From the NCBI GenBank assembly GCA_041753515.1, contig JBGSUE010000043.1, forward strand, positions 1 to 34,046: a stretch of 34,046 nt of DNA, given 5' to 3'. This DNA comes from JBGSUE01 sp041753515 (lineage in GTDB: Bacteria; Patescibacteriota; Microgenomatia; UBA10105; UBA927). Positions 16,514 to 23,838 of this stretch are shown piece after piece. Under the pieces are notes generated by a model. The model ran no database searches. It saw only the letters and a program-made list of their open reading frames with translations, and had not been told where the DNA came from. The stretch's first letter is position 1. Each line of letters begins with the position of its first letter. Made by a program: the position numbers and the translations under genes.

Positions 16514-17725
16514 TTAATTCGGAAGAGAAACGCCTGTTGTGTCAAATGTTTTTTCTGCCGTATTACCTGTTTCAAAATACACTCCCTTTTTGGGAAATGT
16601 ACCGGTAAGATACTGCGGAAGATATCCGGCAGGACATGCGTTTGGTCCGGACACACTCTTGCCAAGAATCCATGTAGGTGTAGCTCCTGTTGACCTGTTT
16701 TCATCCGGCTGTTTTTTTACGCAATACCATGTGTCTGTCGGGAGGATTTCGCCGTTAACTTTCGGGTTTTGCGGTCCGTAATGGGTAACTTCCAGTCTGC
16801 GTGTGGAGCCGGTTGCGCCGGTTCGTTTCCAGGAAGTCTTATCCATAATAGTTCCCAGATGTTCATCGACCGAATAATATGTTGAACTGCCGCAGATCGT
16901 GATTGACAGATCCCAGGACCATACCCCTGCGTGTCCGTACCACTGTTCACACCGCAAATAATTGTTCCAGTCAGTTTCATCCGGCGCCGAAATGATGAAT
17001 TGGTCTCTGCCGGGCCAGGTTATTTTATTGACTGCATCATATCCCGGCTGCTCATTCCTTCTTGTCATCCGTTGGCTGCGGATTTCCGGGTACCCGTAAA
17101 AGCCCCATCCCTGCCAAAACGAAACATTATTACTGCTGTCTTTCGCATATACTTCATAACTGTGAAACGGAGCTGACCGCCCGTGCGGATTGCTTTGCGA
17201 ATGATGGCGCAGATAGAGGTCTACACCGCTGGCATTCATTGAAAATCCTTTGTACGCCTGATGTTTCATCATGTTTTCATCCGGGGTTGATTCATCACCT
17301 CCCCATACAACTGTATGACCGAAGTTTTTTTGTGAAAAATCATCAGCCCACTGGGGAGGTCTATCACCGTGTTCGTGTACATTGAGACCGTCATGAGAAC
17401 CCACAGGGTGCCAGAGCGTCATTGATGGGTTTTGTGACTCTGGTTGATGCACAGTGTCGGATGGTGATGGTTGCGCTGAAGGGGATGGTAAAGTGAGGAC
17501 AGGTGACGGAGTCGGACTTGGTGATACCGGGTGACATTTCAGGATATGCCAGCTCTTTCCTATTTTTTTTGTGGATAGTTCTCCGGTATCACACTGTATA
17601 AATAGCCGTTTGCCGGCAAGAAGCCGTAACCGGTCTGCAGTGTGGGCGTATACTGTATCGGGTATAAAGCTGAACAGAATTAACAATACCGTCAGTACAA
17701 AAACTGATACTATTATTTTTTTCAT
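16514..17725 (-). CDS. Secreted protein with HEHGD motif
   Basis: The product is 403 residues. A signal peptide (1-27, VYAH) is followed by a short domain with two Cys (45, 64), a low-complexity P/S/T linker (66-100) and a ~300-residue domain. That domain begins with W-H (105-106), H111, and VHEHGD (116-121), and includes LRHHSQSNPHGRSAPFHSYEVYA, paired Cys residues in the middle and TWYCVKKQ near the end. The W-H ... H-E-H pattern parallels the C-terminal region of the dockerin protein at 4863-6953, so the two are likely distant relatives. No dockerin is present. Histidines suggest metal binding; function is unknown. It precedes the EamA fusion by 39 bp on the same strand. Confidence 0.68.
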   Translation of the reverse strand: MKKIIVSVFVLTVLLILFSFIPDTVYAHTADRLRLLAGKRLFIQCDTGELSTKKIGKSWHILKCHPVSPSPTPSPVLTLPSPSAQPSPSDTVHQPESQNPSMTLWHPVGSHDGLNVHEHGDRPPQWADDFSQKNFGHTVVWGGDESTPDENMMKHQAYKGFSMNASGVDLYLRHHSQSNPHGRSAPFHSYEVYAKDSSNNVSFWQGWGFYGYPEIRSQRMTRRNEQPGYDAVNKITWPGRDQFIISAPDETDWNNYLRCEQWYGHAGVWSWDLSITICGSSTYYSVDEHLGTIMDKTSWKRTGATGSTRRLEVTHYGPQNPKVNGEILPTDTWYCVKKQPDENRSTGATPTWILGKSVSGPNACPAGYLPQYLTGTFPKKGVYFETGNTAEKTFDTTGVSLPN

Positions 17726-17800
17726 TGGATTTTTCAGTTAAAATAGACAGGATGGCAGGAGTTTCTATTGATTTCTGTACAATGATACATTATTGTGATA

Positions 17801-17806
17801 TATATT
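17801..17806 (+). promoter_or_regulatory. -10 box, predicted leaderless start
   Basis: TATATT lies 7 nt before the ATG at 17814. The 88-bp divergent region 17726-17813 shows no other clear site. Confidence 0.4.
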
Positions 17807-17813
17807 ACAATAT

Positions 17814-18311
17814 ATGAAATATTTTATAATACTATTCTGTATAGTACTTGGTATCGTTGCGTATACAATTTCATCCGGAGGCAAAAAAAATACAGTCAAT
17901 GACACAGATTCAATAATAACGAAGGATCAAACTTCGGTGATGGCACCGACCGGAATAATGGACGATGGGACTTCATCGCGTTATGTGTATTATGCCTCGG
18001 GGATATTAGGGGATTATGATGGCCAGCGTAGAGTACTGTTTTTTTATGCAAGCTGGTGTCCGACGTGCCAACCGGTTGACAGGGAACTCAATGAAAAAGC
18101 TGACTCAATTCCATCAAACACGGTGGTGTTGCGCGTTAATTACAATGATCCAGATACCGATGAAGAGGAACGCAATCTTGCAGCGACATACAACATACCG
18201 TACCAGCATACATTTATTCTTTTGGATCAGGACGGAAATGTCCTTAAGACCTGGAATGGTGGAGGTGTGGATGAGGTATTGGATGCATTAAACAGCAATT
18301 TAGACGTCTGA
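17814..18311 (+). CDS. Thioredoxin-like protein, membrane-anchored (CPTC)
   Basis: The product is 165 residues. An N-terminal membrane helix (FIILFCIVLGIVAYTI) is followed by a polar spacer and a thioredoxin fold. RRVLFFYASWCPTCQPVDREL holds the redox pair, and IPYQHTFILLDQDGNVL places a His where thioredoxins have the cis-proline context (usually x-P-T). The fold ends with a WNGGG turn. It should act outside the membrane as a thiol oxidoreductase. It is 40-50% similar by eye to the next gene, a tandem duplicate. With DipZ downstream it forms a thiol relay cluster. Confidence 0.85.
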   Translation: MKYFIILFCIVLGIVAYTISSGGKKNTVNDTDSIITKDQTSVMAPTGIMDDGTSSRYVYYASGILGDYDGQRRVLFFYASWCPTCQPVDRELNEKADSIPSNTVVLRVNYNDPDTDEEERNLAATYNIPYQHTFILLDQDGNVLKTWNGGGVDEVLDALNSNLDV

Positions 18312-18318
18312 TTTAACT

Positions 18319-18879
18319 ATGAAATGGCTGAACATATTCTGGATATATATCGTTGTTATATCAGTTTTTTTTGCGGCAGGATTCGGGTATATACTAACGC
18401 GTGAAAATATTCCGGTGTCTGATGGAGTTGGTAATGATCTGCAGGTTGAAAAAAATATTCAGTCCGGATCTGATCAAAGAGTTCAGGATTTTTCTGTAAG
18501 TGACAATCATATGACCGCACAAGTAGATGACGTACCGTCCCAACCGTTACCGGATGAGGGGAGGTATGTGGATTGGAAACCGGGAATATTTGATAAGTAC
18601 CGGGATAAACAGAAAGTATTGTTTTTTTATGCGAATTGGTGTCCCGGATGCGGTCCTGAGGATGAAATATTGAGGCAGAGATCGGATGAAATCCCGCAGA
18701 ATGCCGTTGTTGTTAAAGTACATTATGACGACAGTCAAATGAGTGATCCTGAATTTGAACTCGCTCGTACGTATCAGATTGCGTACGAACATACTTTTGT
18801 CATTTTGGATCAGTCGGGTGTTGAGGCTGCCCGATGGAACGGAGGCGGTCTTGAAGAGATAAAGGAAAGGTTGCTCTAG
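18319..18879 (+). CDS. Thioredoxin-like protein, membrane-anchored (CPGC), paralogue of preceding
   Basis: The product is 186 residues with one N-terminal helix (IFWIYIVVISVFFAAGFGYIL), a longer polar spacer than its neighbour, then a thioredoxin fold with KVLFFYANWCPGCGPEDEIL. IAYEHTFVILDQSG and WNGGGLEE match the previous protein. The CPGC pair differs from CPTC, which suggests different redox potentials or partners. The gene starts 7 nt after the previous stop and is followed 1 nt later by dipZ, so all three are probably cotranscribed. Confidence 0.85.
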   Translation: MKWLNIFWIYIVVISVFFAAGFGYILTRENIPVSDGVGNDLQVEKNIQSGSDQRVQDFSVSDNHMTAQVDDVPSQPLPDEGRYVDWKPGIFDKYRDKQKVLFFYANWCPGCGPEDEILRQRSDEIPQNAVVVKVHYDDSQMSDPEFELARTYQIAYEHTFVILDQSGVEAARWNGGGLEEIKERLL

Positions 18880-18880
18880 T

Positions 18881-20524
18881 ATGATTCTTCTGATTCTGTT
18901 TGCGTTTATAGCAGGTGTTGTCACTATTGCATCTCCCTGTATATTGCCTGTTCTTCCTTTTATTCTTGCTTCGTCTGATAAAAACGGCGGTAGAAAAAAA
19001 CCTCTGGGAGTCGTGGCGGGTTTTGTTGCCAGCTTTACATTTTTTACAATGTTTCTTTCAACAATTGTCCGTTTCTTCGGTATTCCTGCTGACATACTCC
19101 GTACGATATCCGTATGTATCCTGTTCGTGTTCGGTCTGACACTGATCATGCCGAGGATTCAGGTTTTTTTTGAAATACTATTGAGTAGAATTGCCGGTGC
19201 TGCCGCCGGTGTCAATAAAAACCGGGGAGGGTTTTGGGGTGGAGTTGTCGTAGGTTTATCATTGGGACTTCTCTGGACACCATGCGTCGGGCCCATCTTG
19301 GCATCCGTTATAAGTCTGGCCATAACAGGAACAGTGACGCTAGATGCATTTATTATAACTGTTGCGTATGCATCCGGCACAGCAATCCCCATGTTTCTCA
19401 TTATGGCAGCAGGTGGAAAAGTGCTGACAAAAGTACCATGGCTGGTTGCAAACTCCGCAAACATCCAAAAAGCGTTCGGTGTCATGATGATTCTCACGTC
19501 ATTGGCAATATTTATGAATTTCGACCGGCAATTCCAAACGTATATTTTAAGTACTTTTCCCCGGTACGGACAAGGATTAACATCGTTTGAAGACAACAAA
19601 GTAGTGAATGATGCACTTATTAAGCTGCAGCAACAACCGGCACTGCAGGGACCAAACGCTCCTGAATTAGTCCCCGGTGGACAATGGTTCAACAGCGAAC
19701 CCCGGACGATGGAGAGCCTCAAGGGGAACGTAGTCCTGATTGATTTCTGGACATATACATGCATAAACTGCCAGAGGACTCTCCCGTACCTGCGCAACTG
19801 GTGGGAAAAGTATAAGGATCAGGGGTTGGTGATAATCGGCGTTCATTCGCCCGAATTTGAGTTTGAAAAAAATCCGGAAAATGTGGCACAGGCCCTTACC
19901 GATTTCGGCCTCACCTATCCTGTAGTGCAGGATAACGATTTTGCCACCTGGCGTGCGTATGGCAACAGGTATTGGCCGGCAAAATATCTGATCGACAGGG
20001 ACGGCGTTATCCGGTACACGCATTTCGGGGAAGGCGCGTATGATGAGACAGAGGAGATGATCCAAACGCTGTTGGATGTGCAGAATACCAATATATCCAA
20101 TCCGGAGTATGAGCTTTTTGGGAGAACTCCGGAACTGTATCTGGGATATGAGCGTATTGCTCATCTTGCATCTCCAGAAACAATCAATAGAAATGGTATT
20201 ACGGTATTCAGTATTCCTCAAACGTTGGGTAATGGCGAATTTGCATACGGCGGCCAATGGATGATTTCAGGTGAATATGCCAATCCGAAAGCAGGAGCAC
20301 GATTGGTCTTAAATTTTGAGGCTAAAAATGTATTTCTTGTGGCACGACCCCTTATTTCCGGTGCGTCATTTTCTGTCTCTCTGGATAATGAAGATGTACG
20401 TGTTGTTGACGTTGACTCCGACCGGTTGTATACCCTCGTTGACATCCCCCTGCCCGGCGTTCACACACTGGAGCTGATGTTCCCCACAGACAGTGTCGAA
20501 ATCTACGCATTCACCTTCGGCTAG
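18881..20524 (+). CDS. dipZ: DipZ: CcdA-type membrane domain plus thioredoxin-like and C-terminal domains
   Basis: The product is 547 residues. The N-terminal CcdA/DsbD-beta region (1-215, six helices) has the paired membrane cysteines ASPC (Cys20) and WTPC (Cys135). These carry reducing power across the membrane. The periplasm-type thioredoxin domain (~265-400) has TYTCINCQRTLPYL (294-297) and the DipZ features LVIIGVHSPEFEFEKN and YGNRYWPAKYLIDRDG. The C-terminal ~130 residues form the beta-rich carbohydrate-binding-like domain typical of DipZ (FGRTPELYLGYERI, then GQWMISGEYA). It should reduce the two upstream thioredoxin-like proteins or other secreted thiols. The length matches DipZ. Confidence 0.92.
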   Translation: MILLILFAFIAGVVTIASPCILPVLPFILASSDKNGGRKKPLGVVAGFVASFTFFTMFLSTIVRFFGIPADILRTISVCILFVFGLTLIMPRIQVFFEILLSRIAGAAAGVNKNRGGFWGGVVVGLSLGLLWTPCVGPILASVISLAITGTVTLDAFIITVAYASGTAIPMFLIMAAGGKVLTKVPWLVANSANIQKAFGVMMILTSLAIFMNFDRQFQTYILSTFPRYGQGLTSFEDNKVVNDALIKLQQQPALQGPNAPELVPGGQWFNSEPRTMESLKGNVVLIDFWTYTCINCQRTLPYLRNWWEKYKDQGLVIIGVHSPEFEFEKNPENVAQALTDFGLTYPVVQDNDFATWRAYGNRYWPAKYLIDRDGVIRYTHFGEGAYDETEEMIQTLLDVQNTNISNPEYELFGRTPELYLGYERIAHLASPETINRNGITVFSIPQTLGNGEFAYGGQWMISGEYANPKAGARLVLNFEAKNVFLVARPLISGASFSVSLDNEDVRVVDVDSDRLYTLVDIPLPGVHTLELMFPTDSVEIYAFTFG

Positions 20525-20527
20525 GTA

Positions 20528-20533
20528 TATAAT
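20528..20533 (+). promoter_or_regulatory. -10 box, predicted leaderless start
   Basis: TATAAT lies 6 nt before the ATG at 20540 and 3 nt after the dipZ stop. No Shine-Dalgarno site is seen. Confidence 0.5.
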
Positions 20534-20539
20534 TATGAA

Positions 20540-21418
20540 ATGGCCGGATATTTTTGGGCGGTATTAAGTTCCGTATTTTTCAGCTTGTATATTGTCCCCC
20601 GTAAACTTTCAAAAACTCATCCTGTTGTTTTCAGTTTTCTGATGTCTTTCTCTTTTTTTCTTGTATCATCTGTTGTGTATATTGTTGCAGGTATGTATGG
20701 TACTGCTGAAAAAATACATCCGATACTGCTGTTATCACCATTAGCCGGGATTATATGGGCGTTTTCCTTTGTATATTTTATCAGGTCCATCGATATGCTT
20801 GGTTTATCGCGTTCCAATCAATGGAAAAATCTTCAGGGGCCCGTGGGTACTTTATTGTCACTTGTAATCCTGAAGGAATATGAGCGGGTTAACCCGATAT
20901 ATGCACTGCTGTCAGCCGTATGTATTTATGTATCAGCTTTGTATTTTATAAACACATCATCAACAGAAAAACATATCACAAAACAGGGTGTATATCTTGC
21001 GCTTATTTCCGGAGTCGGTTTTGGTATGGTGGCTGTGATACAGAAGGCAGTGACTTCACAATCGGGTGTGTATCTGCAGCAGGTTATCTGGAGTCTGTCC
21101 ATTTCCCTTTCGCTGTTATATTATCTGCGCAGGCAGTCGCTCATTCAAACGGTTATACCAACAGATAAAATCCAGTTGGTATACGGATTGTCAGCCGGTG
21201 TTTTGTATGCACTGGCTAGCTATTCTCAGCTGTTGTCGTTTTCAGTTCTGAGTGCATCAATCGCATTTACCATTATTCAGATTAACGCATTATGGACAAT
21301 TCTCATCGGAATATTTGTTTTTCGCGAGATTCATATGGGAAAATACCGTAAGAATGTAATCATTGGAATTGTATTTACAATTATGGGTATTGTACTTTTG
21401 TCATTTGCAAGAAAGTAA
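20540..21418 (+). CDS. DMT superfamily transporter, GRP/RhaT-like
   Basis: The product is 292 residues with ten predicted membrane helices. It resembles sugar-uptake members of the DMT superfamily (GRP/RhaT-like): a start with YFWAVLSSVFFSLYIVPRKL and the loop IDMLGLSRSNQWKNLQGPVG, and a second half with SGVGFGMVAVIQKAV. The last helices carry ALWTILIGIFVFREI, an EamA-type end. The substrate is not known; a sugar is plausible given the GRP resemblance. The next gene, an APH-fold kinase, begins 3 nt after its stop, so transport and phosphorylation of the same substrate is possible but unproven. Confidence 0.78.
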   Translation: MAGYFWAVLSSVFFSLYIVPRKLSKTHPVVFSFLMSFSFFLVSSVVYIVAGMYGTAEKIHPILLLSPLAGIIWAFSFVYFIRSIDMLGLSRSNQWKNLQGPVGTLLSLVILKEYERVNPIYALLSAVCIYVSALYFINTSSTEKHITKQGVYLALISGVGFGMVAVIQKAVTSQSGVYLQQVIWSLSISLSLLYYLRRQSLIQTVIPTDKIQLVYGLSAGVLYALASYSQLLSFSVLSASIAFTIIQINALWTILIGIFVFREIHMGKYRKNVIIGIVFTIMGIVLLSFARK

Positions 21419-21421
21419 TGT

Positions 21422-22438
21422 ATGGATGATATTTACTATATTGTCGCCCATAGGGATCAGGTGGAGATTGATTCGTTCAAATCACGGTATGATGCGTTTG
21501 ACACACAAGTGATTGCGAAAATATTTTCTTCGCTTCTTCATGAAAAAGTTCTGAGGTTTGAACAATCAAAATCGTGGGGTACGTCCCACGTTGTTTATTT
21601 TGTTTGGACGAAAGATAGGAAAAAACCGTATGTGCTGCGTGCCAATCTCGGAGTGAATAAAATTCCCGAGTATGTGATGAAAACGGAAAAAATGATTACG
21701 GATTTGGTAAGAAAAACGGGAGTTCCGACCAATACCGTATTGCATGTTGATATATCCCGGGATACATTTCCGTTTGATTTCCAGATCCAGGAGTGTCTCG
21801 ACGGGGCTGACGTTGAGCATCATTTTTCGGGTACAAAAGAAGAGTACGATAATATTTCATATACATTGGGGAAATATATTGCGATGTATTCAAAAATTTC
21901 GTTTGAAAAATTCGGTCTGTTTGATGAAAAAAACGCCGGACTTTCCGGGACAAAAAAATCCATGTATGGCTACCTGACCGTAAAACTGGACAACGATATT
22001 GAGTATCTTGAAAAAGCCGGGATTATTACTCAGGATACATCCGGAAAAATTCCAGAAATTTTTTATGATCATAAGAAAATAGTGAATAGTGATGCGCGGG
22101 GTCATCTGGTCCACCACGATCTTGCTGACCATAATATCTTTTTCAAAGGAAACACTATAACCGGAATTTTTGACTGGGAAACAGCGGTATCTGCCGATCC
22201 GGTTCTTGATTTGGCATCTGCTCCCACATGGAGGACGCATTTTCCGCGTGAACAGAAAATCATCGAAGGATATCTGTCGGTTGCAGGGATTCTACCGGAG
22301 AATTTTAGCGAAAAAATGAACATCTACCGCTTGCGGACGATGCTTTGGAAAATGGTGTTTGCCATCCGGATGGGAATTGTGAATAACACACGGGTAGCAA
22401 AATTCAACGATGCCCTGAAACCATTCGGACTGGTATAA
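21422..22438 (+). CDS. APH/choline-kinase-fold phosphotransferase
   Basis: The product is 338 residues with a protein-kinase-like fold of the aminoglycoside phosphotransferase family (PF01636). VLRANLGVNKIPEYVMKTEKMI is the N-lobe region. The catalytic loop is HHDLADHN (H-x-D-x-x-x-x-N) and the metal site is GIFDWETAVSADPVLDLA. The substrate may be a sugar, an amino alcohol or an antibiotic; resistance should not be assumed. It is coupled to the transporter before it (3-nt gap), and its stop codon overlaps the -10 box of the next gene. Confidence 0.83.
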   Translation: MDDIYYIVAHRDQVEIDSFKSRYDAFDTQVIAKIFSSLLHEKVLRFEQSKSWGTSHVVYFVWTKDRKKPYVLRANLGVNKIPEYVMKTEKMITDLVRKTGVPTNTVLHVDISRDTFPFDFQIQECLDGADVEHHFSGTKEEYDNISYTLGKYIAMYSKISFEKFGLFDEKNAGLSGTKKSMYGYLTVKLDNDIEYLEKAGIITQDTSGKIPEIFYDHKKIVNSDARGHLVHHDLADHNIFFKGNTITGIFDWETAVSADPVLDLASAPTWRTHFPREQKIIEGYLSVAGILPENFSEKMNIYRLRTMLWKMVFAIRMGIVNNTRVAKFNDALKPFGLV

Positions 22439-22439
22439 T
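22434..22439 (+). promoter_or_regulatory. Extended -10 box for the DUF4342 gene
   Basis: TGGTATAAT (TG-N-TATAAT) overlaps the stop codon of the kinase gene. The predicted start near 22446 gives a 14-nt leader that includes GGAGG (22448-22452), 7 nt before the ATG at 22460. It is thus a leadered gene with a Shine-Dalgarno site. Confidence 0.55.
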
Positions 22440-22459
22440 ACAAAAATGGAGGTGGTAAT

Positions 22460-22699
22460 ATGGCAAAGAAAGTCGAAAAATTCGAGGTAACCGGAGAGAA
22501 TCTTCTCAAAAAAGTGAAGGAACTGATTAAAGAAGGGAACGTGCGTAAGATTACGATTAAGGATAAGAGCGGCAAAGATCTTATCGTATTTCCGCTGACC
22601 ATCGGGGTCGTCGGGACCATGCTTGTACCGGTCTTGGCTGCAGTGGGAGCCATCGCAGCTCTTCTCACCGAATGCACGATTTCAGTGGAGAGGGAGTAA
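22460..22699 (+). CDS. DUF4342 domain protein
   Basis: The 79-residue protein matches DUF4342 (PF14242): KVEKFEVTGENLLKKVKELI, then NVRKITIKDKSGKDLIVFPL, then a hydrophobic helix VVGTMLVPVLAAVGAIAALL and a short acidic tail. The N-terminal half resembles a UBA-like/TS-N helical fold, as the family is described. The function is unknown, possibly a small membrane-associated regulator. The Shine-Dalgarno site GGAGGTGG is among the strongest in the window, suggesting high expression. It stands between the kinase gene and the palindrome pair. Confidence 0.88.
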   Translation: MAKKVEKFEVTGENLLKKVKELIKEGNVRKITIKDKSGKDLIVFPLTIGVVGTMLVPVLAAVGAIAALLTECTISVERE

Positions 22700-22702
22700 A
22701 TC

Positions 22703-22732
22703 TGTTATCAAGTTTTTTAAAACATGATAACA
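22703..22732. promoter_or_regulatory. Palindrome 1, candidate operator
   Basis: The arms TGTTATCA (22703-22710) and TGATAACA (22725-22732) enclose GTTTT/AAAAC, so 26 of 30 positions are symmetric. No T-run follows, which argues against an intrinsic terminator. It resembles palindrome 2 at 22769-22795; a weak TATAAA (22742-22747) lies between the two. Confidence 0.55.
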
Positions 22733-22768
22733 AGGTTGTATTATAAATATCATATAAGTCAGCAGGTC

Positions 22769-22795
22769 TGTTACCATGTTTCGAAACATGTAACA
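22769..22795. promoter_or_regulatory. Palindrome 2, candidate operator upstream of the AlaX-like gene
   Basis: A perfect 14-bp core ATGTTTCGAAACAT (22776-22789) is flanked by TGTTAC and GTAACA with one extra C at 22775. Half-sites match those of palindrome 1 (TGTTAyCA.GTTT). It ends 19 nt before the ATG at 22815. A dimeric repressor site is likely; an RNA hairpin in the leader is the alternative. Confidence 0.6.
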
Positions 22796-22814
22796 ATTTG
22801 AACTGAAAGTTATT

Positions 22815-23522
22815 ATGAAAACTGCACAGTTGTATCTTGATAATTCATATGAAAAGGAAATGGATGCGGAAGTGTTGGAGGTGGTACCTGAGGGGAGAAA
22901 TCGGTACAGATTACTTTTAGACCAAACAGTTTTCTATCCCATGGGCGGCGGACAGCCCACAGATCAGGGAAAACTTGATGAAATGGGTGTCTACCAAACG
23001 CTGACCAAAGACGGTGAAATCTGGCATTGTGTTGAAACACAGTCTGAGGCGAAATCCGGGATGAATGTACACGGAGTAATTGATTGGAACCGGCGGTATA
23101 AAAACATGCGGGTACATAGCGCGGGTCATGTGGTGGATTTTGCTATGTATCAGTTGGGATATTCACCCAAACCGCTCTACCCCACAAAAGGCGATCACGG
23201 GAAAAAGCCATATATTATCTATACAGGAATATTGGAAAAGGATATCCGTGAGAAACTGGAAGAAAAAAGTAATGAATTGGTAGAGAAGAATCTAAAATTC
23301 ACGACGTCTTTTGTATCGCTTACTGAACTTGAAAAACAGGCCATCTATCTGCAGCCGGGGTTGCCATCCAACAAACCCCTCCGTATGCTCACTCTTGAGG
23401 GTGTGGGATCGGTTGCCGACGGCGGGACACAGGTGAAGATGACATTCGAAATCGGTCACATTTCAATTCCTGAAATTTCACACAATAATACAGAGACTAC
23501 CATTGTGTACAGACTTCTATAA
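22815..23522 (+). CDS. AlaX-like tRNA-Ala editing domain protein
   Basis: The 235-residue protein resembles the editing domain of alanyl-tRNA synthetase (free-standing AlaX). It has an N-terminal beta-barrel with LLLDQTVFYPMGGGQPTDQG, the metal motif HSAGHVVDF in the place of H-T-x-x-H, and a C-terminal GSVADGGTQVKMT where AlaX has C-G-G-T-H-V. The first two zinc ligands are at least partly kept (two His spaced by three residues), but the second Cys and His appear replaced by Asp and Gln. Activity against Ser- or Gly-tRNA-Ala is therefore uncertain. No Shine-Dalgarno site is seen. Its stop directly abuts the stop of the convergent HTH gene. Confidence 0.75.
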   Translation: MKTAQLYLDNSYEKEMDAEVLEVVPEGRNRYRLLLDQTVFYPMGGGQPTDQGKLDEMGVYQTLTKDGEIWHCVETQSEAKSGMNVHGVIDWNRRYKNMRVHSAGHVVDFAMYQLGYSPKPLYPTKGDHGKKPYIIYTGILEKDIREKLEEKSNELVEKNLKFTTSFVSLTELEKQAIYLQPGLPSNKPLRMLTLEGVGSVADGGTQVKMTFEIGHISIPEISHNNTETTIVYRLL

Positions 23523-23756
23523 TTACAGCATCGGGAGCTGGGGAGAGCGTGACCGTTTGGCAGGATTTTTTTCGGGTCCTTTTGGATGGGAGACAATCCA
23601 TTCCAATACATCGGTTTTTAGAAGCGCGTATACGCCGCTTTTACCTGCCGGGATTTTTTTGGCCTGTATGATACCGGTATCTATCCATCGCCGCAGAGTC
23701 CCCGGAGTTTTGGAGAGAAGTCGGGCAGCGTCGGAAACGGTTAAGATATCATCCAC
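23523..23756 (-). CDS. Small MerR/excisionase-type helix-turn-helix protein
   Basis: The product is 77 residues. It has a winged-helix HTH_17 fold: ILTVSDAARLLSKTPGTLRRWIDTGIIQAKK carries the MerR/excisionase-like helices (in pieces: VSDAARLL, TPGTLRRWIDTG), followed by KIPAGKSGVYALLKTDVLEWI as wing and end. A basic tail PAKRSRSP follows. It could regulate a nearby gene; the AlaX-like gene with its palindromes is next door, but a link is only suggested by proximity. TATACT about 15 nt before the ATG is a possible -10. No integrase or phage gene is near, so a phage excisionase role is unlikely. Confidence 0.78.
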   Translation of the reverse strand: MDDILTVSDAARLLSKTPGTLRRWIDTGIIQAKKIPAGKSGVYALLKTDVLEWIVSHPKGPEKNPAKRSRSPQLPML

Positions 23757-23827
23757 TGTAAGTGTTTAGTATATCAAAATATTTCCATTCATGCTATACT
23801 TTATATAGCTTGTTCTGTCGCTCTCAT

Positions 23828-23833
23828 TATACT
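23828..23833 (+). promoter_or_regulatory. -10 box, predicted leaderless start of glgA
   Basis: TATACT lies 5 nt before the ATG at 23839. A second TATACT/TATATAG cluster lies at about 23795-23810. No Shine-Dalgarno site is present. Confidence 0.45.
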
Positions 23834-23838
23834 TTCAT

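Noticed and set aside
18547..19797. Two minus-strand open frames (200 and 212 codons) opposite the thioredoxin and dipZ genes
   Set aside because: The plus-strand genes have clear motifs (CPGC, ASPC, CINC); the minus products match nothing I know and are biased in composition.
21422..22438. Antibiotic resistance gene
   Set aside because: The APH fold covers many metabolic kinases; context with a transporter and no mobile element gives no support for resistance.
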